This document shows, in pieces, positions 28,283-40,189 of a stretch of 64,000 bases of DNA. Both the position numbers and the translations under genes were made by a program. Origin of the DNA: Turnera subulata (lineage: Eukaryota; Streptophyta; Magnoliopsida; Malpighiales; Passifloraceae); the NCBI GenBank assembly GCA_028386065.3, contig JAKUCV010001929.1:29784-93783 (forward strand). The letters run 5' to 3'. How positions within the stretch are numbered: the first letter of the stretch is position 1; every line of letters starts with the position of its first letter. A model generated the notes under the pieces. That model was not told the origin of the DNA. It searched no databases and was given only the letters and a program-made list of their open reading frames with translations.

Positions 28283-29827
28283 CCCCAAATTAAGTGAAAC
28301 AGAACGGCGAAAGACAAGCAGGAGACAGAGGAAAGGAATCAAAGGAAAACAGAGTAGACCAATCGAAAGAACAGGGGAAAAAAAAAACACACCAATAAGC
28401 GTGACAAGCCTTGAGAAAACAAGGATAAACCTAGGAGAAAACTAGGAAAACCTAAGGCGGCGCTAAAAACCCTAGAGAGCCTCTAGAGAGAATAGGTGAC
28501 CCTAAGACCTAGACTGTTGCTTCCTCCGAGTTTTCACATTATTATTTCTTGGTCAAAGATTGGTTGTAAGTGACTTATTAAAGTTTATATACATCAATAT
28601 CAAAAGAAAAACTTAGAGAATTTTATAACTTGTTATTTTTTTATAACTTCTTAAACTAATTATATAACTATATCTGAATAAAATAATTTTTGAACATGTA
28701 AGTACCAATACCAATAGACTTATAATTCATCACTAGTAAAAAAGAAACATGAGAGCACCAATGTTTTTTCATTAGTATTTTTCTGCTGTATTGTTTTAGT
28801 TTGTTGCTTCTTGTTTCCCATCAATGTATTGCTGGGTGCCTAACACGTTTTCTTTCCTTTCCCGTTTGATGTTTTGTCCATCAATTTATAGCACCTACTT
28901 GATTCACAATCAAGCATTTCCAGGCCCAGGCCCAGCTGTTTTCATTCATTATTTTAACCAATGCTATACGATTATTAAGACGTTTAATTATACCCATACG
29001 CTTTTTTTGTCAAAGGCTAGTAGCTTATCTACTTATTACGAGATACTCATGTTTAATTTGATGATTTTCATCTTGCTATCTTTTTTTTTTTTAATTACTC
29101 CTCCCACCTAATTTATCTTTTTCAGTTAAGGCATAGCAATTAAAAATATTATTTTAATGATTTTAATTCTAAACAAAAGATGGTTGAACTGACTAAAATA
29201 TATTTTCTTTTTCATTACTCGATGAGACCAAACATTAATATGTTGGGTAACAAAGATATAAATAAAAGTTGAGAAAAATAATATTTAAAGCTATCCTGTT
29301 CTTTTAAAGCGACAACTTCAATTAATGTGGGACAGACATTATCTCTAGTGGGATTGAGAGAGTAATATATTCTGTTCGAATTTAATTTTAATTTTTCTAA
29401 AAAAAGAATTTAATTTTAATTAGTTCCTCATTAATTTTTGCAGATAATTTTTAAGAGGTCGATTTTCTAATAGATCATATGGACCTAATATACAGTCCAA
29501 GAATATTGAAAACTTAAAACTATTTAATTAGGTTACATTAGTACCATAATTTTAAAAATTATTAGTCAAAATTAGGTAGAGAAATCAATTAAATAAACGT
29601 TGAGTAATATTTGAAAAATGTAAAATTAAGATAAGGGGACTAAAGTTACCCATCCCAAGTTGCCAATTACATAATTAACACCATCCATGCTCTGTGTCCA
29701 TCCCTCACTTTAATTTTCAGTTTGAACATAACTCATGTGATATTACTGATGTGATATTGCTACCACACGTTTCTTCCTTTTAAGTTTCTTTTTGTTTTTG
29801 GGTTTGACAAACTCACACCCTTTCATC

Positions 29828-29833
29828 TATAAA
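29828..29833 (+). promoter_or_regulatory. TATA box of desaturase gene 2
   Basis: TATAAA in CATCTATAAAACAAGAGG, about 130 bp before the ATG, in the block conserved with gene 1. Confidence 0.65.
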
Positions 29834-29961
29834 ACAAGAGGCAATTGCCAAAGTTAAGTACATCATCATCAATATCTTCTAGTCTTTCTCATTTTCTTTC
29901 TTCTTGTGTGACTTGAAGTACACCAAAAACTACTTCCTGAGAAAGAAAAAGACACTTGAAT

Positions 29962-31656
29962 ATGGAACTAAAGCTGAATGCACTAACTATTTCACGCAGC
30001 TCTATTCTTCCCTTCTCACACATGAAAGTGAATCCCAAGTTTTGCATGAAGGTTTCTAACCCCTACCTCTCTAGGTAAGTAACTCACACTAATATTAGTT
30101 TAGCATGCTATTTTTTTCCAAAATATTATTCTTTGAAACTATATATATTATATATTTTGTTATCATGAAACTAATTTTCTTTAATGAGTTTGTTACTTTT
30201 TTTTTTCCAACAAAATTTAGTGCACAAACAATTACTTCCAAGAAGCATTTGGTCCATGGAGGAACCAAGTTGAATTTCAAAGTGACAAAGCCAGTCCCAC
30301 CTGAAAAGGTAGAAATATTCAAATCTATGGAGAATTGGGCAAGTGAGAATGTTTTGACTCTGCTTAAGCCTGTAGAAAAATCATGGCAACCACAGGACCT
30401 CTTGCCAGACCCTACATCAAAAGAATTCATTGATCAAATCCAAGAAGTTAGGAAAAGAACCCAAGAAGTACCTAATGACCACCTTGTTGTCTTGGTTGGA
30501 AATATGATCACAGAAGAAGCACTCCCAACTTACCAGTCTCATTTTAGTACAGTAGATGTTTTTGGAGATAGTGGGTGCACTGGTACTTCACCTTGGGCTA
30601 TCTGGACTAGAGGATGGGGTGCAGAGGAAAACAGACATGGTGATCTTCTCAATAAGTACCTTTATCTTACAGGACGTGTTGACATGAAGCAAATTGAGAA
30701 AACTATCCACTATTTGATTGGAAGAGGAATGGTGAGATTTGTGCCACAAATTCAGTAACATATACATATTTTTCTTTCTTTTTATTCTTTAATTCAAATG
30801 ATGGCACATGTCTCCGATCATCATTTGGTGGTCGGAAGTACTAAATCTAATAAAAAAAGGGTATTTTTAGGACGAAAATATATGAAAATGATTACAAAGA
30901 CCGGATTTAATAAGGAAGGAGAGTACAGAAACCAAAATTCATATTGAACCAGTTTTTAAGCCTACAAACTTAAAGTAGACCTCATCAAAAAAAAAAAAAA
31001 AACTTAAAGTAGAGTAATATGGATTAATTCATTATAATTGGTTTCAGGGAATCTATTAATAATTGATCTATTTTCTTTTGCAGGACATTGGTGTAGACAA
31101 CAATCCTTATCTCTGGACAATCTACACATCATTCCAAGAAAGAGCAACAGCAATTGCCCATGGAAACACAGGCAAGCTAGCTTTGCGTTATGGTGACACA
31201 CACCTAGCCAAGATTTGTGGCACAATTGCTTCAGATGAGAAACGCCATGAAGCTGCTTATACAAAGATCGCCAAGAAGCTTTTCGAACTCGATCCTAGCG
31301 AAACCATGGTGGCATTGGCCCGACATTTGAAGAACAAAGTTGTGTTCCCGTCACAGTTGATGTATGATGGCCAGGATGAGGATCTATACACAAACTTGTC
31401 AAGTCTTTCAAAAAGGATTGGAGTCTATACCAACACTCACCACATTGAGACTCTAGAACATTTTGTGGGTGTGTGGAACCTGGAAAAGTTGATTGGACTT
31501 TCAAGTGAAGGAAGAGAAGCTCAGGATTATGTTTGTGGGTTAGCTAGAAAAATGAAGCTGATGAAGATGTTTCAGGAAAGAGCACCGGAAGGGGATTTTG
31601 AAGTATCCCCCATCAAGCGTTTCAGTTGGATCTTTAACAAGGAGGTAATGGTGTGA
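29962..31656 (+). CDS. Plastidial acyl-[acyl-carrier-protein] desaturase, copy 2
   Basis: Three exons (29962-30074, 30221-30731, 31084-31656) give 398 residues with the same intron positions as gene 1. All six di-iron ligands are kept ([28 protein letters not shown]). It shares Trp at castor position 188 ([10 protein letters not shown]) and Ala at 200. It differs from gene 1 by scattered substitutions, one extra codon at the exon 2 start and two extra codons near the C-terminus. Intron 2 is longer and holds later insertions, including a 20-bp retroposon. It acts on acyl-ACP in the plastid stroma; substrate chain length is not settled by sequence. It looks intact and probably arose by the tandem duplication. 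Confidence 0.93.
30980..30999 (+). mobile_element. 20-bp 'dead on arrival' retroposon in desaturase 2 intron
   Basis: The insert is CCTCATC followed by 13 A's. A perfect 14-bp duplication AAACTTAAAGTAGA flanks it at 30966-30979 and 31000-31013. Gene 1 intron 2 has a single related site without it. It is an extremely 5'-truncated target-primed insertion. Confidence 0.8.
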
Positions 31657-32134
31657 TGGGAGAAATAAAGCTTGTATAGCTCCGGGAGAGACAATAAGGT
31701 TTCGGGTTCCAGTCCTTATTGTATAGCTCCCATAAGGATGGTGTAGGAATCATGTCTTGTTTATTAAGTAAGAGTGGCTAAATATGTTATTTACTTGTGT
31801 GAAGATTTTGAATATTCTTTGGTTTTACACCATACTTGTTATTTCCAATCTCTTGAGTAGATGAACTTAGCACTAATATTCATTTTTATGCTCTGTAATC
31901 ACTTTTCAATTAATTACACTTCCTTGCTGCAAGCTTTGCAATGCCATGTATAACAAAGCTAGTGTAATCTCCTACTTTATATATTGGGAATGGGTCATGC
32001 TCATGGGGCTTGATTATGCCTGCTAGGATTTTAAAGTGATTAAGATAAGGAGGAGGATAGATTTAATGAAAAGAACCAAAAATAAACCTCGGGTGCAAGA
32101 ACCAGCACTGAACAAAAGAAATTTCAGTTTATCC

Positions 32135-32267
32135 CTTTTTTTTTTGATGAAAACGAACCTTTACTGATATTGAAACAGCCAGGTGAGGAGGGTCATCAAA
32201 GAGATGACTTCCACACCTCAAATACATCACCTAATGAAAAAATAAATACAAAGTTATAGTTAAAAAT
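32135..32267 (-). mobile_element. 133-bp truncated LINE-like retroposon
   Basis: Begins with poly-T (minus-strand poly-A tail) and is flanked by 13-bp repeats TTTCAGTTTATCC at 32122-32134 and 32268-32280. It contains no open frame. The start after the tail, GATGAAAACGAACCTTTACTG, looks like a plant LINE 3' end. Confidence 0.75.
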
Positions 32268-33363
32268 TTTCAGTTTATCCTTAACCTACCTTAATTTGGA
32301 AATGATTAAGGATAAACATAGAATTGAGAATCATGGTAATTAATTAGTTAGTCAGCATGGTATATTTTAATAGAAGCCAGCACTATTAATTACCTACTCA
32401 AAACTGTAAAAGAAAGTCTTTACAGAACTATCAACTTTAGTCCCCACAGACCAGCACCATAAATTCCAAAGAATCATATATAGTCTGGTACAAGCTAGAA
32501 ATAACATAATAATCTAAAGAGAAGATAATACAACCAAAGTAAAGCTGACTCTGTTTTGCGACTTTTAAATCGCTGCTTGGAGAATCCCAGTCACGGAAAA
32601 ACAAACCACAAAGGTAAAGGGTCCTGTAACAATCCCAGTACATCTCATAGCTTTGCTTGTCTTGCTACTAATATGTGGATCAAAAGTCAAAAGGAGAAAA
32701 ACCAGCCCAACAAGTGGATTATTAGCTCCTAAAATCTACTCCACATGCCGTCATAATAAAATTTTGTAAGCTTCTAAACAAATTTTTTTATGGCAAATTA
32801 ACACATTGTTGGTCTCATTGTTATCATTATCATTGTCATAGTTAAATGTTATCATCACCAATCTAATCGAACCTAACCAATAAATGGGGAGGCCCTCACA
32901 ACATCACATTTTCATACACAAGAAAGAGATTAATTAAACCTGAGACTTTGCTTTAAGGGAATTGGTCACCCTATTATAAAGTCTTACGCTAATTAACACC
33001 CAAGTTGGCTTGGCAAATCAAAGCTATTAACGAAGCAATTGGGTGGTAAATAGTCATGCATATTAATTGTGCTTGAAATCTAAACGCCATGCTTAATGCA
33101 TAAATGTTTTACAAGTTCAGGGTTTTACAAGTTCATTGTAGTTAGTGTCGTATACTCACAAGTTTGTTACTATTTTGGTTCAGACCTTTTCTTGGAATGA
33201 TTAATTAAACTAATTGAATAGCATTGGCTAGCTAGGTATGTATGGAGACCTTTCCCATTCCTAGACTTGGTTGGGCAGCGCTGGCTAGCCAGGTATGTAT
33301 GGAGATGTACGAAAAAATTTCCCTCACGCTCAATTACAAAAGTCAGAAAGTCAGAAGACCATG

Positions 33364-33965
33364 GATTTTCTCACTTAATTTACTAAATTTATTTTTTTCT
33401 CTCTCTCTTTCTCTCTGAGAAAATCCTAAATCTATAAATTTGGGGTTGCCGCCAATGACTTCCTTTCCGGCGGTAAGCCCCCACTGGTATTTCCTTTAGT
33501 TTTTTTTTTGTTTTCTTCCTTTTAGTTTTGAATGTTTAGTCTCGCTGTTTGTGAGTTTTTTACTACCTTTCGTGGGGTTTGGTTTTCTCCTTCAGGGAGC
33601 CCTTGTCACCTTCTTTTGGTGTTTTTTTGTTTTCTGGGGAATAAAATCATGGGAGCCAAAAGCTTTGGAGGAGGATTTGATTTGAAGAGTAGATCTTTAT
33701 TTGCTGCTGCAATTTACCAACAAGGAGAAGATGTGGCACGAACCATACAAGTTATGATGCCCGTAGAGACGCTCATCGTCGGAGTAGTGTGCCTTTATAA
33801 ATCCTTTTTTGAAGGAGATACATCTTGTCGTTGTGTAGTTTCATGTAGTAGGTTGAGATCAATTCTTATGTCAGATTTTTCTTGAGATCATTTGTATCTT
33901 CAATTATGTATTCTCAGATCTCTAGATCTGTTTATATAATGAATGAATAATGCCCCGTTTATCAA
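33364..33965 (+). mobile_element. 602-bp non-autonomous LINE-derived retroposon
   Basis: Flanked by perfect 17-bp repeats AAAGTCAGAAGACCATG (33347-33363 and 33966-33982), ending in a short A-rich tail. Its last 170 bp are nearly identical to 58590-58755. A plus-strand frame (33532-33885) includes GGGFDLKSRSLFAAAIYQQG but matches no family I know. The CT-rich start with GGGGTTGCC resembles the 5' end of the retroposon at 18994-19815. Confidence 0.8.
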
Positions 33966-34105
33966 AAAGTCAGAAGACCATGACAATGAATCCCTGAATC
34001 TTTCTCAATATATCTTACTTTCCTTCTTCCAATGTAATTAGCAACAAGTAAGCAAAAAAGAATCCGAGCAAACAAGAAGAAAAAGAGAGAGAAAACAGCC
34101 TAATT

Positions 34106-34169
34106 ATGGAATTAAATATGAAATACACAGAATGAAGATGGGAGGAAATCCAAGTTTTGCATCTTGTCG
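34106..34169 (+). pseudogene. Exon 1 of a third acyl-ACP desaturase, disrupted
   Basis: ATGGAATTAAATATG followed by AATCCAAGTTTTGCAT is homologous to exon 1 of both intact desaturases, with an internal deletion and a premature stop from the first ATG. The donor region (CG|GTAAATTCTCACTA) aligns with GTAAGCAATTCACACT of gene 1. A Mutator-like element has inserted exactly there and duplicated GTAAATTCTC. No exon 2 is found downstream. An exon 3 relic lies at 58768. Confidence 0.68.
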
Positions 34170-34179
34170 GTAAATTCTC

Positions 34180-35734
34180 GGATTAATAACTTTTTTCGTC
34201 CCTGTGTTGGACGCTATTATCACATATCAGCACTATGTTCCAATTTGATCACATTGCATCCCTCTGTTAACCCAAATGTACCTAATTGATCGATTTTAAC
34301 CGGTTGCCCGTGAAAATCGATGACGTGTCCATTTTTTAACTGACACGTCATTAGAATGACCCCACATCAGTTCTTAGCTGGTTAACCCAAACCAACCCAA
34401 ATCCATCCGACCCGAATGACCCAAATAACCCACCCACCCACTTAAATTGCTTTTTAAACCCACTTAAATTGCTTTTAATGCAAAATTCTCTCCCGTGTAC
34501 CTATCAAATTAAATCCCTAACTCTACTCCTCTCTCGCATCCCCCTCTCTTGCTGTCTTCTTTTCTTCCTGCCCTTCTCTCTTTTTTTCTCTTTGGTGCAA
34601 GAGAGTTGAAGAAAAAAAACCTAAGCCATCACTCATCCCATCCCAAGCCATCGTTCGGCTTAACACGATTTGCTCGAAAATCTACATATATATATGCAGT
34701 AGATTATGTCATTTTGGCAGCGACGTCTCCCTTGTGGAGGTCGTCTTCTCCGATGCAGCAGCCTTCATGGCGGCTGTGATGGCACGCTGCGTGGCTGCTC
34801 CTCCCTCCTTCGGCAACGCTGAAGGCTTCTCACGAAAAGGCTCATGTGGATTGAATGTCGCGTTCCTCTCCTCTTCTCTTCATCTCATTCTTTTTCCTCT
34901 CTTTAAACCCATTAATTGTTTTAATCTGGGCTGTGCTTGTTGTGTTGACGTTGCCGTAAGGTGTTGGAATTGTGGTTGATGGTGGCAGAAGCTTGGGTTA
35001 TGGTGATGGCAGTGCGGGAGAACCCGACTTGAGGTTGCGGTTGGGCAATCATGGTTGATTTTCATGTTTGGTGGATTTGGTTCTGTTGATTGAACTCGGA
35101 TCTGGTTGTGTTGATTACAATTGGATTGCAGCGATTCTTCTCAGTTTTAATTTTTTTGAAAAAATGGTTAGAAAAAGAAAAAAATTCAAGGGAAGATTAA
35201 GGATCAATATAAATAAATAAAATTATATTTATTATTGCTCATTTATAATCAGCAGCGAGTGTTCATCAAAAGAAAAAAAAAAAAGCTGCGAGTGTTTTCT
35301 GGAAAATAGAAAGGAAATAATAATGAATCAATGAATTAAAATTAATGAATTTAAGTTTTGGGAAAAAATTATAAAAATGGAAAAAAGGGAGAAAAATAAA
35401 AAAATGATTATTTCTATTTTTAATAGATTTGATGTTTTTTTTTTTGAAACGGTGAGTTTACTTGTTACTAAACGGGATTTATATGGGTGGGTGGGTATTT
35501 GGGTTTATGCGGGTGGGAGACGGTTCGGGTTAATCGGATTGGAACGGGAAGTAGGGCCATTTAGATGACGTGTCAGTAAAAAAACGGACACGTCATCGAT
35601 TTTTAAGGGAAGCAGGTAAAATTTTTAAAATAGGTACATTGGGGTCAATAGAGGGATGAAATGTGATCAAATTAGAACACAGTGATGAGATGTGATAATT
35701 AAGGGCAACACAGGGACAAAAAAGGCATTAATCC
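34180..35734. mobile_element. Mutator-like element with GGATTAAT termini
   Basis: Inverted repeats of about 180 bp (34180-34360 and 35560-35734) start GGATTAATAAC / GGATTAATGCC. A 10-bp duplication GTAAATTCTC flanks them at 34170-34179 and 35735-35744. The interior holds short frames that I do not recognise and no transposase, so it is non-autonomous. Its ends resemble those of the element at 60313-61874. Confidence 0.82.
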
Positions 35735-36049
35735 GTAAATTCTCACTAGCTCTCTCTTCTAATTATTCCTCCATTCTTTTTTTTTTTGGCGGTAAACCAA
35801 AAAAATCTGTCACAGGCTGAGACTTACTTTAATTTTACGCATATATATGTCGAAATATTTCAAAAAAAAAAACGCTTAACCTTTTAATTAGATTCTCTAT
35901 TTTTTTTTAAAAAAAACAAACATACATTAAATTAGTTCCTGTGCCTCATTGACTCATAGATAGCCTCTTCCGGTACATTTCTTACATAGTTTTTTTTTTC
36001 GATACATTTCCTTTTTTTTTTTTTGAGGAATCAAAGATACTTTTATTAC

Positions 36050-39000
36050 TTAGCTCAAACGGATAGAAGTTACATCTGCTAAAGCAAAAAGCTGGATATC
36101 TTCAGGAATATTAGCATACCAAAAGCATTCAGGTTTGTAGTCTAAAGCTAAATGGCTTGCTCTATGAGCAACCTTATTACATTTGCGTGGAACGTAAACA
36201 GAGCTAAAAGAAGAAAAAAGCAAAGAAAGTTGTTTTAAGTCATCAATAAGAAGACCCGAAGGAGTTGTAGCAGTCTTGTCCGTCTGAAGAGCCTTGATGG
36301 CCTGCAAAGCATCCATTTCTAAGATCAGGTTGTCCACACCCATGTTCCTTGCCAAGTTCAAGCCAAAACGTGCAGCATATAATTCACCATTCAAAGCGGA
36401 TAGGGAAATTGGGAGGAATTGAACGCCCAAACCAGTGACTTGGCCCCTCCAACCCCGGGTAACAGCGCCTAAATCCGTTCCTTCGTTAGCGAAACACACT
36501 ACATCCGTGTTTAGCTTGTAGTAATTAGCTGGGGGTGGTTGCCAAAATTCTCGAATCTGGGCAGGCCTACTGCTGGGTTCCCTCGCATTAGCATTGGCGT
36601 AGCAGCACTAAAGGTCCAGAGCCCTATGGACTAAGTGAGTAGCAGTCGTGTTTTTTTGTTGGAAGACAAACAGGTTTCTAGCTTTCCATGCAGACCAGGC
36701 AATGAAGAGTACCTGACTGAGGACCTCTACACCGTGCTTCTCATTTATCCCCTGAAGCCAATCTGCGGCCGAGTCGCCCTGATAATTACAGAAATCCCTG
36801 GGGAGGGGACTGACAGACCAGATATCCTTGCTCCATCTACACTTCTGCAGCATGTGGATTGTCATTTCAGCCTCTTGCTGACACTGAGTGCATATAGGAT
36901 CAATCGGGATGGCTCTTTTAACTAAATTTGCCCGTACAGGAAGAATGTCTGTGCACAATCGCCAAGCAAAAGATCGAATTTTTGGAGGAATTGGTAGCTT
37001 CCAAAGGGCTTTCCACCATTGATTGGAATAGCTGGGATTATGGGAGGAGCTAGAGCTGATATATGGTTTTTGGAGGGAGAGGCATAATTGATAGCCGATT
37101 TTCACGGTATATTCACCTGATGGACTAAAATGCCAGAAAGGTTGATCAGTGGGGGATCTAGAGCTTAGGGGGATACCTGTTATCAAGGCAGCCTCTTCAT
37201 GCGAGAAGATGGAATTAACAAGCTCGCGGTTCCAATCCATTCCAGAAATAGTGAAAAGATCTGCCACACAAGCATCCGGAGGTAGAATTGATATCGGGGA
37301 AGCAATCTGGAAATCTGGCTCTCTAGGTAGCCAATTGTCACCCCATATTCTAACAGTTCGGCCATTGCCTATCAACCAATGAGTTCCTTGGGTGAGCAGC
37401 GCTTGCGCCTTCATGATACTTCGCCAAGTATAGCTAGGATTGTAACCCACCTTTGCATGGAGAAAATCAGTCCGAGGGAAATATCTGGCCTTGAGGACAC
37501 GGGTAAGAAGACAGTTTTCATTTGTAAACAACCGCCATCCTTGTTTGGCCAGAAAGGCTATGTTGAATTCAGTCAAAGCTCGAAATCCGAGTCCTCCTGC
37601 CGACTTGCGCTTACATACTTTCTCCCAAGCCAACCAGTGCACTTTTCTCTTCCCATCCTTATATCCCCACCAGAATTTCCGGATCAATACTTCCATTTCA
37701 TGACAAATAGAATCAGGAAGATAGAAACAACTCATGATATAGTTTGGAACGGCTTGTGCTACAGCCTTGACAAAAATTTCCCTCCCCGCATCAGAAAGAA
37801 ATCGCTCCTTCCACTGTCCGATCTTTTTGAGTAATCTGTCTCGAATCATAGCAAAAACAAGCTTCTTGGAACGTCCAATTATCGCCGGTAAACCGAGATA
37901 TCTGTCAAAAATGTCCATAGCCGTTACAGCTAACTCCCCTTGGAGCTGAGATATTGACTGGTGCGGCACATTTGGGCTAAATAACACTTTTGACTTATCT
38001 AGATTAACTTTCTGCCCCGAAGCTGCTTCATATTGCTGTAAGATAGATGAGATAGCTTGGGCTTCATTAACAGTAGTCCTGGCGAACAAGATGCTGTCAT
38101 CTGCAAAGAAAAGGTGGGAAATTGGGGGTGCGTTTCTACATATCTGCAGGCCATGGATTCTGGATTCGGCCACTGCTTTCTTAATCAAGTGAGATAGCCC
38201 CTCAGCACAAAGTAAGAATAAATAAGGAGAGAGAGGGTCATCCTGTCTTAGTCCTCTCTTAGGAAGGATTGTCTATTGGGGGACTCTGTTGATTAATAAA
38301 GAGTAAGACACAGTCCGAACATACCTCATCACCATTCTCACCCATGAGGAACTGAACCCCATTTTATTCATACATGCCTCTAAAAAATCCCACTCTACTC
38401 TATCATACGCTTTGCTCATATCGAGCTTGAGTCCCATATATCCTCTGCGCCCCTTTCGCTTTCTCTTCATGTAATGAAACGTTTCAAAAGCAATCAGGGC
38501 ATTATCTGTAATCAACCTCCCTGGGACAAAAGCACTTTGCTCCTCGCCTACAATCTCCGGTAAAACTATCTTTAACCGATTAGCAATAGTCTTTGTGATA
38601 ATTTTGAAGACAACATTGCATAGGCTAATCGGTCGAAACTGGCTGCACTCGATCGGATTCTTGACTTTCGGTATAAGAGTAACAAAGGTATGGTTGAGTT
38701 GAGAAGGGTCAGCTCCCTCGTTGAGTACACTCAAAATCATTGAACATACATCCTCATGGATAACATTCCAAAACTTTTGGAAGAAGAGAGGAGGCATGCC
38801 ATCCGGGCCCGGTGCTTTGTTAGGATGCATCTGCTGTAATGCCTCGTATATCTCCTTCTGGGTAAAAGGTTTGTCAAGGATCTGTCTCGTCTCCTCCGAA
38901 ATACAGGCTGGTATGCAATCAATAACCGGCTCCATATGAGTTGGACCGGTGGAATCAAAAAGCCCCGTGTAGAAATCATTTAAAACTCCTGCCACCGCTT

Positions 39001-40189
39001 TTGGTGAGGTGACCCATTGCCCCTAAGCATTGTTAATTCCATGGATACTATTAGATTTTTTCCTTTGGTCTGCCTTATGAAAAAAGTATCCTGTATTTTT
39101 ATCACCATCACGCAGCCATGTCACCCGTGATCTCTGCGCCCATAACACCTCTTCCTTGATAGTGAGAGCCTCGATTTCTTTGTTTAACATTCGGGACTAT
39201 TGAACAATCTCAGCAGTTTGAACTAGAGAATTAAGCTCTTCCAATTTTTTTCCGTTTCTCCTTGATGGTCGTGGTGATATTACAAAAGTGTCTCTTACTC
39301 CATTCCGTGAGATGTTGCCCACATTGCTGAATTTTAGTACTAACCCCAGAAATAGGTTCTGCAAGAACCCGACTATTCCAAGCACGGGAGATAGTATCTG
39401 CACAGCCCTCATCTGTTAGCCAGACCGCCTCGAAATGGAAAATCTTTGGCCCCCGAAACCTTATCCAATCCCCTTTATCAAGAATGAGTTTTAAAGGTGA
39501 ATGATCAGATGCTTGTCTGGGTAGATGTTTGACTAAGACATTGGGAAACAAATCTGCCCACGGCTCCGAGGCCACCATTCTATCTATCCTCACTTCAATG
39601 TGGGTATGTTGATCTTGATGACCATTTACCCAAGTAAAATCACAGCCCTGGTAACCCAAATCAAAAAGTTGTAGACTCCTAAGAGTGTCATGGAAAGCTT
39701 GCATAGCCGAGAAAGAGCGAGGGGCTCCCCCTCGTTTCTCCCATTGGTATAAGATTTCATTGATATCCCCCCGACAGAGCCAAGGGTCGATGTTGTTTGC
39801 CCCCAAGTTATTCCATAGCTCCCAAGTGCGCCACTTCTCACTAGTTTCCGACCACCCATATAGTCCTGTGAATCTCCAAGCCCCCTGACCCCCCAGTTCT
39901 CCACCATTACATCAATATGATGAAGAATGAAGGATTTGAGAGTGATATCCACTTCTGCCCTCCATAATATAGCGAGTCCTCCACTTCTGTGTTTTCCTTC
40001 CCCTTCGCAATCTACAACCACCAAACCTGCCCATCTTAGTCTTCTATGGATTCTCTCCATTTCGAACTCCTTTAACCTAGTTTCAGAGAGGAAAACTAGG
40101 AGAGGATTTTCAAGCTGAATCAGCTTGCATAAGGAGGAGACTGCTCGTGGATCCCCTAAACCACAGCAGTTCCACCATAATAGACTCAC
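36050..40189 (-). pseudogene. LINE C ORF2: endonuclease, reverse transcriptase and RNase H, broken
   Basis: The endonuclease starts at 40189 (LLWWNCCGLGDP, SETRLKEFE) and shifts frame near 39880-39810, continuing at 39231-39806 (CRGDINEILY, ASDHSPL). RT is at 38273-38995 (KAPGPDGMPPLFFQ, KAYDRVEWDF). A stop follows, then 36608-38188 carries FADD, a zinc-finger-like WWKALWKLPIPPKIRSFAW and the linker. RNase H is at 36050-36499, with the family end motif PRKCNKVAHRAS. The ORF2 initiator is GTG overlapping the ORF1 TGA, where the other two LINEs have ATG. At least three disruptions make it inactive. Confidence 0.9.

Larger units (their letters stand above)
22678..28527 (-). mobile_element. LINE B: nearly full-length L1-type LINE
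   Basis: A 5.85 kb element on the minus strand with its poly-A end at 22678 and its 5' end at 28527. Perfect 16-bp target duplications GAGTTTTCACATTATT flank it at 22662-22677 and 28528-28543. Duplication unit 1 preserves the empty site at 15036-15051. It holds ORF1 and a broken ORF2 in the standard plant L1 order, so it inserted after the segmental duplication. Confidence 0.93.
22195..33222. repeat. Segmental duplication unit 2 (desaturase gene 2)
   Basis: This unit parallels 14873-20166, from TAGCTATCAATATATCTAAT to GATTAATTAAACTAATTGAA. It is longer because of a 5.85 kb LINE at 22678-28527, an older insert of about 290 bp near 22350-22645, and small retroposons at 30980 and 32135. It contains the second intact desaturase gene. 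Confidence 0.85.
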
